A DNA stretch of 53,239 bases, from positions 250,435 through 303,673 of the forward strand of contig NZ_BMRG01000006.1 in assembly GCF_014648515.1 (NCBI RefSeq), in the 5' to 3' direction. Positions 33,862-42,164 of this stretch are shown here, piece by piece. The notes beneath the pieces were generated by a model. It worked only from the letters and a program-made list of their open reading frames with translations. It was not told the DNA's origin and made no database searches. The translations under genes were made by a program, and so were the position numbers. How positions within the stretch are numbered: the stretch's first letter is position 1; the number at the start of each line of letters is the position of its first letter. This stretch comes from Saccharothrix coeruleofusca. GTDB taxonomy: Bacteria > Actinomycetota > Actinomycetes > Mycobacteriales > Pseudonocardiaceae.

Positions 33862-34010
33862 CGCTTCCATGCCTCGGGTAGTAGCCACCGGCCTCCCCAG
33901 CCCCGTCGGGTGGTACTTGCCGACGCACCAGGGGGGCGCGCGGAGAGCGCGCAGCGGGGTGCCCGCGAGCGCCGTCCTTGGCGACCTGCCGCGCGGCGAG
34001 CGCCGTTTTG
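33862..34010 (+). repeat. Composite intergenic element, copy c (family-1 half-array plus conserved tail)
   Basis: Two reverse family-1 units (33875-33886 and 33907-33918, each slightly degenerate, 32 bp apart) are followed by CGACGCACCAGGGGGGCG and, after a spacer, a 33-bp block (33971-34003) identical to the reverse complement of 53126-53158. The stretch before the block also matches the 53.2 kb copy closely. Confidence 0.85.
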
Positions 34011-34045
34011 CTGGATAACCCAACCCGAACGACGAACTCAGGGGT

Positions 34046-34064
34046 CCTGAGCGTTCGACTCGCG
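34046..34064 (-). repeat. Family-2 repeat copy (reverse)
   Basis: CCTGAGCGTTCGACTCGCG, the exact reverse complement of the consensus, 8 bp from the FMN reductase stop codon. Confidence 0.65.
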
Positions 34065-34072
34065 GGGGTGGG

Positions 34073-34618
34073 TCAGCCGGTGGGGCGCAGGCGGCGGAAC
34101 CGGGCGCGGTCGAGCGCGGTGGCGAACCGGTCCACCGCCCCGCGCACCGCCTCGGCCGCGCCGGGGGTCAGGTCGCCGCCGACGACGTCCTGGTCCAGCA
34201 CGAACTCGCCGCGCAGCACGGTGTCCGCGCCCTTGCCCGCCAGCAGCGGGTTGAGCGCGTAGTCCATCGCCACCAGGAACCCCTGGCTGCCGCCGGTGGC
34301 CAGGGGCAGGATCACCCTGCCCCGCAACGCCTTCTTGGGCAGCAGGTCCAGCAGCGCCTTGACCAGCCCGCTGTAGGCCGCCCGGTAGACCGGGCTGGCC
34401 ACCACGATGCCCTCGGCGCGCAGCACCGCGCCGATCGCGTCGGCGATCTCGGGGTCCTGGAGGTCCTCGGTGAGCAGCGACAGCGTGGGCAGCTGCCGCA
34501 CGTGCAGGGTCTTCACCCCGTGTCCCGCCTCGGTGAGCAGGTCTTCCACGTGGGAGACGAGGACGCCCGCGCGCGAGGCGGGGGAGGGACTGCCGGAGAT
34601 CACCAGAACGGTCGACAT
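34073..34618 (-). CDS. NADPH-dependent FMN reductase (SsuE/MsuE-like)
   Basis: A flavodoxin-fold reductase of 181 residues. The FMN-phosphate loop is ISGSPSPASRAG and the second loop SPVYRAAYSGLVKALLDLL is typical of the NADPH-dependent FMN reductase family; ATGGSQGFLVAMDYALNPLL completes the flavin site. It supplies reduced FMN to monooxygenases such as alkanesulfonate monooxygenase, none of which is nearby. ATG 34618 is preferred, with GAGGTG 9 nt upstream; a GTG at 34630 would add four residues (MSAT) and has no good Shine-Dalgarno. Confidence 0.87.
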   Translation of the reverse strand: MSTVLVISGSPSPASRAGVLVSHVEDLLTEAGHGVKTLHVRQLPTLSLLTEDLQDPEIADAIGAVLRAEGIVVASPVYRAAYSGLVKALLDLLPKKALRGRVILPLATGGSQGFLVAMDYALNPLLAGKGADTVLRGEFVLDQDVVGGDLTPGAAEAVRGAVDRFATALDRARFRRLRPTG

Positions 34619-34823
34619 GGTCGCTGACACCTCACTGGGAGAAGGCTCGGATCACGAGGTAAAAAGCGTCAGCGGCGACAGATCGCGGCGGCGGTTCGGC
34701 CGTAGTCCACGTGGCGGCGGCGGGTCAGCCCCGCTGTTCCTGCCATGGCCGGGAGTAGAGCAGTCCTCGACCACCGCGACAAGGGTGCGGGAGCCGGGTT
34801 CCAGCACCCGGGACGGGGTCCTC

Positions 34824-34829
34824 TATCCT
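34824..34829 (+). promoter_or_regulatory. -10 element of rnpB
   Basis: TATCCT ends 4 nt before the P1 helix of the RNase P RNA, consistent with a start at about 34834-34836. The -35 is not obvious. Confidence 0.5.
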
Positions 34830-34833
34830 GTGC

Positions 34834-35241
34834 GGGCGGATGAGTCGGCAGGACGGCCGCGTCGGCGGGCCCCCGGTCCGCCGCCGAGGAAAGTCCGGAC
34901 TCCACAGGGCAGGGTGGTTGCTAACGGCAACCAGGGGTGACCCTCGGGACAGTGCCACAGAGAACAGACCGCCTCGGCGCGAGCCGGGGCAAGGGTGAAA
35001 CGGTGGTGTAAGAGACCACCAGCACTCCCGGTGACGGGAGCGGCTAGGCAAACCCCACCCGGAGCAAGGCCAAGAGGGTGCTCAGGCACCTGCGCAGGCG
35101 ATCGAGGGCGGCCCGTCCGATGCCTGCGGGTAGGCCGCACGAGCCTGTCGGCGACGGCAGGCCCAGATGGATGGCCGTCGAGCGGGGCCGCCGAGAGGCG
35201 CCCGCGAACAGAATCCGGCTTACATGCCGACTCCTCCGCCC
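34834..35241 (+). ncRNA. rnpB: RNase P RNA (bacterial type A)
   Basis: The ribozyme subunit of RNase P, which trims tRNA 5' leaders. The P1 helix is visible: GGGCGGATGAGTCGGCA at the 5' end pairs with TGCCGACTCCTCCGCCC at the 3' end with one mismatch. The universal core GAGGAAAGTCCGGACTCC (34887-34904) forms P4 with the 3' AGAATCCGGCTTACA (about 35210-35224). ACAGTGCCACAGAGAACAGACCGCC and GGTAAGGGTGAAA-type (AAGGGTGAAACGGTGG) J/P elements are in place. About 408 nt, the usual actinobacterial size. A terminator follows at 35278. Confidence 0.95.
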
Positions 35242-35277
35242 CTCGGGCCGCCTCCAGAGGGTCGACTCCGACGGGTT

Positions 35278-35297
35278 ACCGCCGAACGGGCGGTTTT
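35278..35297 (+). terminator. Intrinsic terminator of rnpB
   Basis: ACCGCC-GAACG-GGCGGT followed by a T-run (TTTT ending at 35297). It also lies just past the stop codon of the convergent RHH gene. Confidence 0.65.
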
Positions 35298-35320
35298 CCG
35301 GACCGGCTCACGGCACCGGC

Positions 35321-35665
35321 TCACGTCCGCTTGCCCGGCCGTCCCGGCGGCATCCGATGCACCGGGCGGAACGCCTCGCCCCGGTTGAACTCCCGCTCCA
35401 GCTCGGCCACGTAGGCGGCCACCGCGGGGTTGACGATGTCGGCGAGGCTGCGCACCCCGGCCGCCGGTTCGTAGGCCGCCAGGTGGGTCGCGGCGGCGCG
35501 GGCCCGCTCCAGCACCTCCTGGTCGAAGTTGACCGTCCGCTGCACCCGACGCCCCGTGGACCGCTCGCTCCCGGTAACCTGATCAGTGGCCGAACCAGGG
35601 ACCGGCGTGGTGATCTCGTTCACTCCGGCGGCTGGTTCGGGCGTGGCTTCGGGTGGGTGTGCCAT
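35321..35665 (-). CDS. Small RHH-type DNA-binding protein (ParB C-terminal-like)
   Basis: A 114-residue protein. The first 40 residues are low complexity; the rest, VQRTVNFDQEVLERARAA followed by a helix-rich SLADIVNPAVAAYVAELEREFNRG, has the strand-helix-helix pattern of ribbon-helix-helix centromere-binding proteins (ParB C-terminal type of actinobacterial plasmids). ATG 35665 has GAGGAGG 8 nt upstream. It is divergent from the T4SS operon, about 380 bp apart, and may regulate it. No ParA is adjacent, so a partition role is not supported by context. Confidence 0.7.
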   Translation of the reverse strand: MAHPPEATPEPAAGVNEITTPVPGSATDQVTGSERSTGRRVQRTVNFDQEVLERARAAATHLAAYEPAAGVRSLADIVNPAVAAYVAELEREFNRGEAFRPVHRMPPGRPGKRT

Positions 35666-35923
35666 GCGGGCGCCTCCTCGGAGTCGTCCCTGTCGGGTTT
35701 TGACCCGAACGGACCAACGGTGATCCGGTCGAACGGGGCAGTCGAGCTGGCGGGCGGACAGGGGGCCGGGGTCGTGCACACGGTGCGTGACCAGCGTGTT
35801 CGCAGTCAGGTGAACTGTCCCAGCAAACGGGAGAATCCGGTGCTCCCGGTTCTCCACCCGCTCCCCCCACCCCATGATGTCCGTGGTCAGATTAGACGTA
35901 ATCCAGTGCGAGGGGAACGGGCC

Positions 35924-35954
35924 TTGACCTACCGAGCGCTCAGCGAGCGATACA
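35924..35954 (+). promoter_or_regulatory. Candidate promoter of the T4SS operon
   Basis: TTGACC (35924-35929) and GATACA (35949-35954), 19 bp apart, in a locally less GC-rich stretch about 95 bp before the first ATG. Confidence 0.4.
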
Positions 35955-36032
35955 CCTCGTGACGAAGACGTGTTCTACTCGATAGCGCACCAACCGGGCG
36001 TGCCCCCCTCGGCCCGTCCGGCGAAGTCCCGC

Positions 36033-36046
36033 GTACTCAGGAGTAC
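36033..36046 (+). promoter_or_regulatory. Ribosome binding site inside a palindrome
   Basis: GTACTC-AG-GAGTAC is a perfect palindrome whose centre is the AGGAG of the first T4SS gene. Pairing between mRNA molecules, or binding of a dimeric regulator, could hide the RBS. Confidence 0.4.
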
Positions 36047-36049
36047 GAG

Positions 36050-36328
36050 ATGACCGCCATGACCCTGGTAACACTCGCCCAGCAGCAAGGGCCAACCTTC
36101 GGCACAGGCGGCGTGCGCCAGTGGATCCTCGACAACCTGGTGCCCCTGCTGCTGCTCACCGTGGCCGTGCTGCTGCTGTGGCTGGGCGGCGGCAAGGGGG
36201 ACAACGCCGGGGTCATGCGCCGCCTCGGCGGCGTCATCATCGCGCTGGCGATCATCGGGCTGGCCGTGACCACGAACGCGGGCGCCAACATCGGCCAGTG
36301 GATCGCCGGCCTGTTCACCGGCGGGTGA
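36050..36328 (+). CDS. Small two-helix membrane protein, VirB2/TrbC-like pilin candidate
   Basis: A 92-residue protein with two hydrophobic helices (WILDNLVPLLLLTVAVLLLWLGG and RRLGGVIIALAIIGLAVTT) separated by a short charged loop (GKGDNAGVM). Size, topology and position as the first gene of a T4SS-like operon fit the VirB2/TrbC pilin or its Gram-positive counterpart, but sequence identity to pilins is not obvious. A second ATG at 36059 is possible; 36050 keeps the AGGAG spacing at 6 nt. Confidence 0.6.
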   Translation: MTAMTLVTLAQQQGPTFGTGGVRQWILDNLVPLLLLTVAVLLLWLGGGKGDNAGVMRRLGGVIIALAIIGLAVTTNAGANIGQWIAGLFTGG

Positions 36329-36331
36329 CCC

Positions 36332-36805
36332 TTGCGGGTACGCACTGACGACGAGGTCTACCGGGTCGACGCCGTCTGGCTCGGCCCGCCCAAGGCGACT
36401 TTCCCGTGGCGTGCCCGCTACGTCGCGTGGGGTGTCGGCATCGCGGTGTTCCTGCTGATCATGACGGTCGAGCGGCAGGTGGGCGTCGGGTTCGGCTTCT
36501 TCAGCACGGCCTGGGCGTTCGTCGGCACGATCATCCTGACCAGGTTCATCACCTCCCGGATCAGCCACGAGCGGCCGCTGTCCGCGGTGCTGACCATGTG
36601 GGTCCGGGAGCTGACCGCGCCCCGCGAGCGGACCTCCGGCGCCGGGGGCGCGGCCAGCGCCGCGCGAATCCGGGTCAACCAGCAGCGGCCGCGCAAACGT
36701 CCAAGGGGTGTGCAGCGCGCTGCCGCGAGCGCCCGATCCCAGCGCAGGCAGCCAGACCGCCGTAAGAAGGAGGTTCGCGGTGTTCGGACGCCGGCGAGAC
36801 CGTGA
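36332..36805 (+). CDS. T4SS small membrane protein (PrgI/VirB3-like)
   Basis: A 157-residue protein with two adjacent helices (YVAWGVGIAVFLLIMTVE and GFFSTAWAFVGTIILTRFI) in its N-terminal half and a very basic C-terminal tail (RPRKRPRGVQRAAASARSQR). The position directly before the VirB4 gene is that of PrgI/VirB3, which docks the VirB4 ATPase to the membrane; the basic tail would face the cytoplasm. The start is TTG 36332, four bases after the previous stop; no in-frame ATG or GTG fits before TM1. Its 3' end overlaps the ATPase gene by 26 bp. Confidence 0.6.
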   Translation: MRVRTDDEVYRVDAVWLGPPKATFPWRARYVAWGVGIAVFLLIMTVERQVGVGFGFFSTAWAFVGTIILTRFITSRISHERPLSAVLTMWVRELTAPRERTSGAGGAASAARIRVNQQRPRKRPRGVQRAAASARSQRRQPDRRKKEVRGVRTPARP

Positions 36806-39674
36806 CCGACGCTCCGCGGCCCAGCACGTCGCCCAGCACGCTGCTGCCGCGGGGCAGGACCGCAAGGTCTACAGCAAGCGCGGCAGGCGCCTGCCGGGCG
36901 AGCAGGCCGTGCCCAGCTACACGCCGTCGATCGCCGCGCGCAGCATCGACGGCCACCTGCTGCGCACCGGCCAGGAGGTCTACGCCTGGTACAAGCTGGC
37001 GCCGCAGCGCTGGTCGTTCCGGTCGGACTCGCAGCGCCAGGACCTGATCGCGGCCATCGCGGGCCAGTACGCCGAGCTGCAGGGCCGCTGGATGCACCTG
37101 CGGGTGACCACGCGCCCGTACCCGATCAGGATGTGGGCCGAGGCGCACGTGCACAACGCGGTGCGGCGGCTCCCGGACACCCCCGGCACGCTCAGCTTCG
37201 ACGACTACATGGTCGGCGAGCAGCAGCAGCTGATGGGCCGCTCGATGGCGGAGAAGGAGGTCTACCTCGGCGTCCAGGTGCAGACCCGCAACATGATGGA
37301 CCGCGCGGTCGAGCGCGCGGCCCCGGTGCTGCGCAAGGTCTTCCCGGACGCGGTGGACGCCGAGCTGGTGGCCATCGAGTCCGAGGTCGACCACCTGGAC
37401 CAGGTGATCGGCTCGGCGGGCCTGGAGGGCCGCCCGGCCACCGCCGAGGAGATGTCCTGGCTGATGCACCGGTCGTGCTCGCTGGGCCTGCCCGCGCCGC
37501 GCAACCTGCCCGCCGTGCCCGGCGCCCCCTGGGAGCCGGAGGACCTGGCCAGCTTCACCGACGCGGCGGACTTCCACCAGGAGCCGTACTCGCCGACGGT
37601 CACCGTGCGCGGGCGCACCGGCTCCAACGCCGGGATGAAGCGCCACGTGGCGGTGCTCACCGTGGGTCTGATGCACGGCCTGCAGATCCCCGAGGTCGAC
37701 GACCCGTGGGTGCAGCGCTCGGACCGGCTGCCCGCCGCGGTGGAGTGGTCGGCGCGGATCTACGTGCGCAGGCCGGAGGAGGTCGCGGGCGAGCTGCAGC
37801 GGCAGATGAACAAGGTCCGCTCGCAGGTCCGGCACTACACCGACGAGCACGAGCTGGAGCCGCCGCAGTCGCTGGCCCGGCAGGCGAGCCGGGTGCTGGA
37901 GATCGACGACGAGATGACCTCCGGCTTCACCTCGCTGGGCACCCGCGTGCGCAGCTGGTGGCGGCTGGCGGTGTCCGGGCCGACCGAGCGCGAGGCGCTG
38001 CGGCTGGCGCAGGCGCTGCTGGACCTCTACAAGCCCAAGGTGGCCATCGAGCACCCGGAGGCGCAGTACGCGCTGGCGCGGGAGTTCATCCCCGGCGAGC
38101 CGCTGTCGTCCTCGGCCTACCTGCGCCGCGGTTCGGTGCTGTGGGCGGCCAGCGCGGTGCCCACGGCCACCGCCGAGGTCGGCGACCGGCGCGGCATCCT
38201 GCTCGGCGAGACCTGCACCGCGACCCGCCGCCCGGTGGCCTGGGACCCGTGGATGGCGCAGGAGCTGCGCGACGCCTCGGGCCTGACCGCGATGGTCGCC
38301 GGTCTGGGCGCGGGCAAGTCGTTCCTGGGCGGCGGCATCGTCTACAAGACGCTGCGGGCGGGCGCGCACTGGACGCTGCTGGACCCGTCCGGCCCGCTGG
38401 CGGCGCTGTGCGAGCTGCCCGAGCTGCGCCCGCACGCCCGGCTGATCAACCTGCTCAACGCCCAGCCCGGCATCCTCAACCCCTACCGGGTGGTGGCCGA
38501 GCCGCTGCTGGAGCACTTCCTGGACGAGGACGACCCGGAGCGGGCGTGGCGGCGCGAGCGCGCGCTGGCCGCGGCCACCCGGCGCCGCCTGGTGCTGGAC
38601 GCGCTGACCGGCCTGCTGCCGTACGAGGTGGCCCGGCTGCCGCAGACCCGGATCGTGCTGCTGCGCGCGGTGCGCACGGTCGGCGGCCGTCCCGACGCCC
38701 ACCCCGGCCAGGTGTTCGAGGCGCTGCGCCGGGACGCCAGCGAGCACCACGAGCACGCGGTGGTGGTGGCGGACTTCCTCGACGAGATGCGCGAGCGCAT
38801 GTCGCTGCTGATCCCCGAGCAGGACGCCGACCCCTACCGCGAGCAGCGCGACGACCGGCTCACCGTGCTGACCATGGCCGGGTTGAACCTGCCCAAGGAC
38901 GGGGTGGGCCGCGAGCACTGGACCGACGCGGAAGCGCTCGGCGTGGAGATGCTGAACCTGGCCGCGTGGCTGACCCAGCGCTCCATCTACGAGCGGCCCA
39001 AGGACCTGCGCAAGGGCGTCTGGATCGACGAGGCGTTCTTCCTGTCCGAGGTGCCCACCGGCCGGGTGCTGATGAACCGGTTCGCCCGCGACTCCCGCAA
39101 GTGGAACGTCCGCGTGCTGCTGTCCTCGCAGATCCCCGCGGACTTCCTCAAGATCCAGGGCTTCGTGGCGCTGCTGGACTCGGTGTTCGTCGGCCGCTTG
39201 GACGACGACCAGGCGCAGGCCGACGCGCTGCGGCTGCTGAAGGTGCCGGTGGGGGCGGGCTACGAGCAGGTGGTGGCCAGCCTGGGCCGCCGCCCCGGCG
39301 GCGCGCGCAACGCCACCGAGCGCGACCGCGCGCCCCGGCAGTTCATCTTCGCCGACGGCGCGGGCGGCGTGGAGCGCATCCGGATCGACTTCTCCGGTCC
39401 GCACCTGGAGCACCTGCGCAACGCGCTGGACACCACGCCGGACGCGCTGCGCGACACCAGGCTGCCCGCCGAGGTGGAGGTCTCCGCGCCGAGGCAGGAC
39501 CCGTTCGCCCGGACCGAGGACAGCTCGCCCGCCGCCGCCTCGTCGGACGGCTACCCGGACGACTACGACGACGAGCTGGCCGCGGACCTGGAGGTCGGGC
39601 TGGTCGACGAGCTGGTCGACTCCGCGCACGGCGAGGGAGGAAACCGCCGCACCGGCCGGGAAGGACGGGCATGA
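36780..39674 (+). CDS. VirB4-like conjugation/secretion ATPase
   Basis: A 964-residue protein of the VirB4/TraC ATPase family that powers type IV secretion. The N-terminal 400 residues are the non-catalytic VirB4 domain. The RecA-like C-terminal domain has Walker A GLGAGKS at about 507-513 and Walker B VWIDEAFF at about 747-754, then SSQIPADFLKIQGFVALLDSVFVG (motif with the conserved Gln of the family). GTG at 36780 is set by AAGGAGG 6 nt upstream, inside the previous gene. An acidic tail ends the protein. Located at the cytoplasmic membrane face. Confidence 0.88.
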   Translation: MFGRRRDRDRRSAAQHVAQHAAAAGQDRKVYSKRGRRLPGEQAVPSYTPSIAARSIDGHLLRTGQEVYAWYKLAPQRWSFRSDSQRQDLIAAIAGQYAELQGRWMHLRVTTRPYPIRMWAEAHVHNAVRRLPDTPGTLSFDDYMVGEQQQLMGRSMAEKEVYLGVQVQTRNMMDRAVERAAPVLRKVFPDAVDAELVAIESEVDHLDQVIGSAGLEGRPATAEEMSWLMHRSCSLGLPAPRNLPAVPGAPWEPEDLASFTDAADFHQEPYSPTVTVRGRTGSNAGMKRHVAVLTVGLMHGLQIPEVDDPWVQRSDRLPAAVEWSARIYVRRPEEVAGELQRQMNKVRSQVRHYTDEHELEPPQSLARQASRVLEIDDEMTSGFTSLGTRVRSWWRLAVSGPTEREALRLAQALLDLYKPKVAIEHPEAQYALAREFIPGEPLSSSAYLRRGSVLWAASAVPTATAEVGDRRGILLGETCTATRRPVAWDPWMAQELRDASGLTAMVAGLGAGKSFLGGGIVYKTLRAGAHWTLLDPSGPLAALCELPELRPHARLINLLNAQPGILNPYRVVAEPLLEHFLDEDDPERAWRRERALAAATRRRLVLDALTGLLPYEVARLPQTRIVLLRAVRTVGGRPDAHPGQVFEALRRDASEHHEHAVVVADFLDEMRERMSLLIPEQDADPYREQRDDRLTVLTMAGLNLPKDGVGREHWTDAEALGVEMLNLAAWLTQRSIYERPKDLRKGVWIDEAFFLSEVPTGRVLMNRFARDSRKWNVRVLLSSQIPADFLKIQGFVALLDSVFVGRLDDDQAQADALRLLKVPVGAGYEQVVASLGRRPGGARNATERDRAPRQFIFADGAGGVERIRIDFSGPHLEHLRNALDTTPDALRDTRLPAEVEVSAPRQDPFARTEDSSPAAASSDGYPDDYDDELAADLEVGLVDELVDSAHGEGGNRRTGREGRA

Positions 39675-41554
39675 CGCTGCTGTCGCTGGTGGCGCTGGTC
39701 GCCGTCGCGCTCTACGCGCGGCGGCGTTTCAAGCGCGGTCCCCGCCCCCGCGCGCGCGCCGTGCTGCTGGTGGCCGCCGTCCTCGGCTTGCAGGTGGTCA
39801 TCGGCGCCCCGGCGGCGCAGGCGGCGGCCTGCGGCGAGGCCCCGAACCCGGAGCGCCCCGGCTCGGGCATGGTCGGCGCGCTGGACCCGCCGATCGGCAA
39901 CGGCCTGAAGGACACCCCGTACCTGACCTACGGGTACGCGGGCATGGTGTGGCACGTCTACCAGGAGAGCTGCCTGCAGCTGCCGGACACCGCCGCGGTG
40001 ATCGACACCTGGATGGGCAACGAGCTGTTCAACATCGGCAAGAACATCGTGGGCGCGACCAACGCGCTGCACTACACGGTGATGGGCCGGGGCCTGCTGG
40101 TGCCGCTGGACGACGCGGTGAAGAGCGGCGTGCAGAAGGTCTACGACAACGTCTACCTGCGCTGGTTCGGCCTGGTGGCGCTGATCCTGGCGGTGCTGAT
40201 GTTCCGCCAGATCTGGCAGGGCGACCTGGCCTCGATCAGCAAGCGGGGGCTGTGGGCGCTGGCCGCGATGTGGCTGGCGACCTCGACGCTGGCGCTGCCG
40301 CAGTTCTACAACCTGCTCGACAGCACGCTGGTGACCAAGACCTCGGAGATCCAGGCCGGGTTCATCGAGGCCCCGGAGGAGCAGGGCACGCTGCACGTGC
40401 TGCCGTCCCGGCTGCACGACGCGGTGGTCTACCAGAGCTGGCTGCGCGGCGAGTTCGGCTCGCCGGAAGCGCCGCAGGCCAAGGAGTTCGGCCCCCGGCT
40501 GCTGGGCACGCAGGCGTGGACGACGCAGGAGCTGGCCGAGCACAAGGACGGCGACCAGGCCGCCTTGGAGGCCAAGAGGAACGAGTACAAGGCCATCGGC
40601 AGCCAGCTGGGGCCGGTGAAGGGCTACTTCACCGGGGCCGACGGCGGGCGCACCGGCGCGGGTTTCCTGTCGCTGCTGCAGGCGGTGGCGTTCTCGCTGT
40701 TCCAGCTGTTCGCCAAGGCCGCGGTGCTGCTGGCGCAGCTGCTGCTGCGCATCCTCACCCTGGCCGGGCCGCTGATCGGCCTGGTCGCGCTGATCCACCA
40801 CGACCTGCTGCGCAAGGTGGGCCGGGCGGCGGCGGCGACGGTGTTCAACGTGCTGGTGCTGGCCGTGCTGGCGGGCACGCACGCGCTGATGCTGCAGGCG
40901 ATCTTCAACGCCGGCGGGCTGTCGCTGCTGACCAGGACGCTGCTGGCGCTGATGCTCACGCTGGTCTGCTTCGTGATCGGCAAGCCGATGCGGCGGATGT
41001 GGCAGATGGTGGAGATGTCGGTCGGCTCGGCCAGCAACGCGCTGCCGATGAGCGGCGGCCTGCTCTCCCGCCTGCGCAAGCGCAAGCCCGGCCCGTCGCC
41101 GCAGGACGAGTTCTGGGAGACGGTGCGCGACAGCGACCCGGACGAGGTCGAGGTGCCGCAGCGGGACCGGCGGCGGGTGCGGCCGGAGGCGGCCAACCCG
41201 GTGGTGGCCACCGCGCAGCGGCTGGACCGGCGGCCCGCCTCGGGCGAGCTGCCCGCCGCGTCGGGCGGCGCGGGTGTGGCGGCGCTGCCCGCGGGCGGCT
41301 ACGGCGGCCCGACGCAGGCGCTGCCCGTCGCGGGCGGGTCCAGGCTGGTGGACGCCCCGCCGGTGGCCGACCGCGGCTGGGACCGGGTCGACGACGCGGT
41401 GCTGGTGCCCTCGCGGGTGACCGGCGCCTTCGCCAGGGCCGCGGACAGCCCGGTGGTGCCGGGACCGCGGCGGGCTGAGACGGAAGTGGTGGCCGGGCGG
41501 CAGGTGCACGTGATCTACCGGCCGTCGCGCGGGCTGGAAGTCAGGGACAGCTGA
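39671..41554 (+). CDS. VirB6-like polytopic T4SS membrane protein
   Basis: A 627-residue protein. An N-terminal hydrophobic segment and AQAAACG suggest a signal sequence. Around five to six more helices follow: FGLVALILAVLMF, GLWALAAMWLATSTLAL, FLSLLQAVAFSLFQLFAKAAVLLAQLLLRILTLAGPLIGLVALI (long), VFNVLVLAVLAGTHALML and LLTRTLLALMLTLVCFVIG. A disordered cytoplasmic tail of about 190 residues completes it. This is the layout of Gram-positive VirB6/TrbL-type channel proteins. The ATG overlaps the VirB4 stop, as expected for partners. Confidence 0.75.
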   Translation: MTLLSLVALVAVALYARRRFKRGPRPRARAVLLVAAVLGLQVVIGAPAAQAAACGEAPNPERPGSGMVGALDPPIGNGLKDTPYLTYGYAGMVWHVYQESCLQLPDTAAVIDTWMGNELFNIGKNIVGATNALHYTVMGRGLLVPLDDAVKSGVQKVYDNVYLRWFGLVALILAVLMFRQIWQGDLASISKRGLWALAAMWLATSTLALPQFYNLLDSTLVTKTSEIQAGFIEAPEEQGTLHVLPSRLHDAVVYQSWLRGEFGSPEAPQAKEFGPRLLGTQAWTTQELAEHKDGDQAALEAKRNEYKAIGSQLGPVKGYFTGADGGRTGAGFLSLLQAVAFSLFQLFAKAAVLLAQLLLRILTLAGPLIGLVALIHHDLLRKVGRAAAATVFNVLVLAVLAGTHALMLQAIFNAGGLSLLTRTLLALMLTLVCFVIGKPMRRMWQMVEMSVGSASNALPMSGGLLSRLRKRKPGPSPQDEFWETVRDSDPDEVEVPQRDRRRVRPEAANPVVATAQRLDRRPASGELPAASGGAGVAALPAGGYGGPTQALPVAGGSRLVDAPPVADRGWDRVDDAVLVPSRVTGAFARAADSPVVPGPRRAETEVVAGRQVHVIYRPSRGLEVRDS

Positions 41555-42162
41555 TGCCGATCAGGACCAACCGGGGCCGGGCCGCGGTCTACCGCAGGCT
41601 GTGGGGCTGGCCGCTGCGCTCACCCAACCACCTCGTCGCCACCATCGTGGGCTTCGCCGCGCTGGTGGCCACGCTCAGCGTGGTGCTGCCCAACACCGTG
41701 GGCTCGAAGTCCGCGACACCACCGGCGGGCGGCTCGACCCCGGCCGCGCCCCCGCCGTCGGGCAACCAGATCGGCGTGCTGCCCTCGGTCACCTCCAGCC
41801 CGCTGCCCACCAAGGCGCCCAGCCCCACGACCCCGCCGCCCTCCTCCGCCGTCCAGCTGCCCGGCGACGTGCAGCTGACCGCGGAGAACTGGGTGGACGC
41901 CTGGGTCGACCACCCGCCGGGCACCAGCAACGAGCAGTGGCTCAAGGGGCTGGAGCCGTGGACGTCGAAGGAGCTGCTGCCCACCTTGCAGTCGGTCGAC
42001 CCGGCCAACGTGCCGAACGAGATCAAGGGCCCCATCACCCGGACGGGGGCGACCACCGATTCGGCTGATTTCGAAGCGGCGCTGGAGACCGGCAAGCTCG
42101 TGCTGACCGTGGTGAAGCTGCCCGAGGGCTGGCGCGTGCACAAGTACAGCAGGGTGGGCTGA
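41554..42162 (+). CDS. VirB8/TcpC-like T4SS assembly protein
   Basis: A 202-residue single-pass protein. The cytoplasmic N-terminus, RRLWGWPLRSPNHLVATIVGFAALVATLSVVL as anchor, a Pro/Ser/Thr-rich linker, and an extracytoplasmic domain (about 110-202) of NTF2-like size ending in KLPEGWRVHKYSRVG. The conserved GWRV.KY ending is common in actinobacterial TcpC/VirB8-type proteins. TGATG overlap with the previous gene. Family assignment rests on topology, size and place in the operon. Confidence 0.65.
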   Translation: MPIRTNRGRAAVYRRLWGWPLRSPNHLVATIVGFAALVATLSVVLPNTVGSKSATPPAGGSTPAAPPPSGNQIGVLPSVTSSPLPTKAPSPTTPPPSSAVQLPGDVQLTAENWVDAWVDHPPGTSNEQWLKGLEPWTSKELLPTLQSVDPANVPNEIKGPITRTGATTDSADFEAALETGKLVLTVVKLPEGWRVHKYSRVG

Positions 42163-42164
42163 GG

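Larger units (their letters stand above)
33604..34072. other. 469-bp intergenic region made largely of repeats
   Basis: Between the convergent RNase H/phosphatase and FMN reductase genes. No gene is supported. It holds family-2 copies at 33679-33697, 33755-33773 and 34046-34064 (reverse), a C/G-rich filler, and the composite element at 33862-34010. Confidence 0.8.
35666..36049. other. 384-bp divergent control region before the T4SS operon
   Basis: No gene. It contains TCGGGT-TTTG-ACCCGA about 35692-35707, a hairpin GGAGAATCCGG / CCGGTTCTCC (35830-35855, one bulge), GATTA-GACG-TAATC at 35890-35903, a promoter candidate at 35924-35954 and the first RBS of the operon. Confidence 0.6.

Noticed and set aside
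33604-34072. Small frames in the repeat-filled intergenic region
   Set aside because: They consist of translated repeats (PRVE, STTR-type) and have no RBS or conserved-looking domain.
36675-41509. Very long minus-strand frames opposite the T4SS genes
   Set aside because: Composition (Arg, His, Gln, Gly, no motifs) marks them as shadows of the VirB4 and VirB6-like genes.
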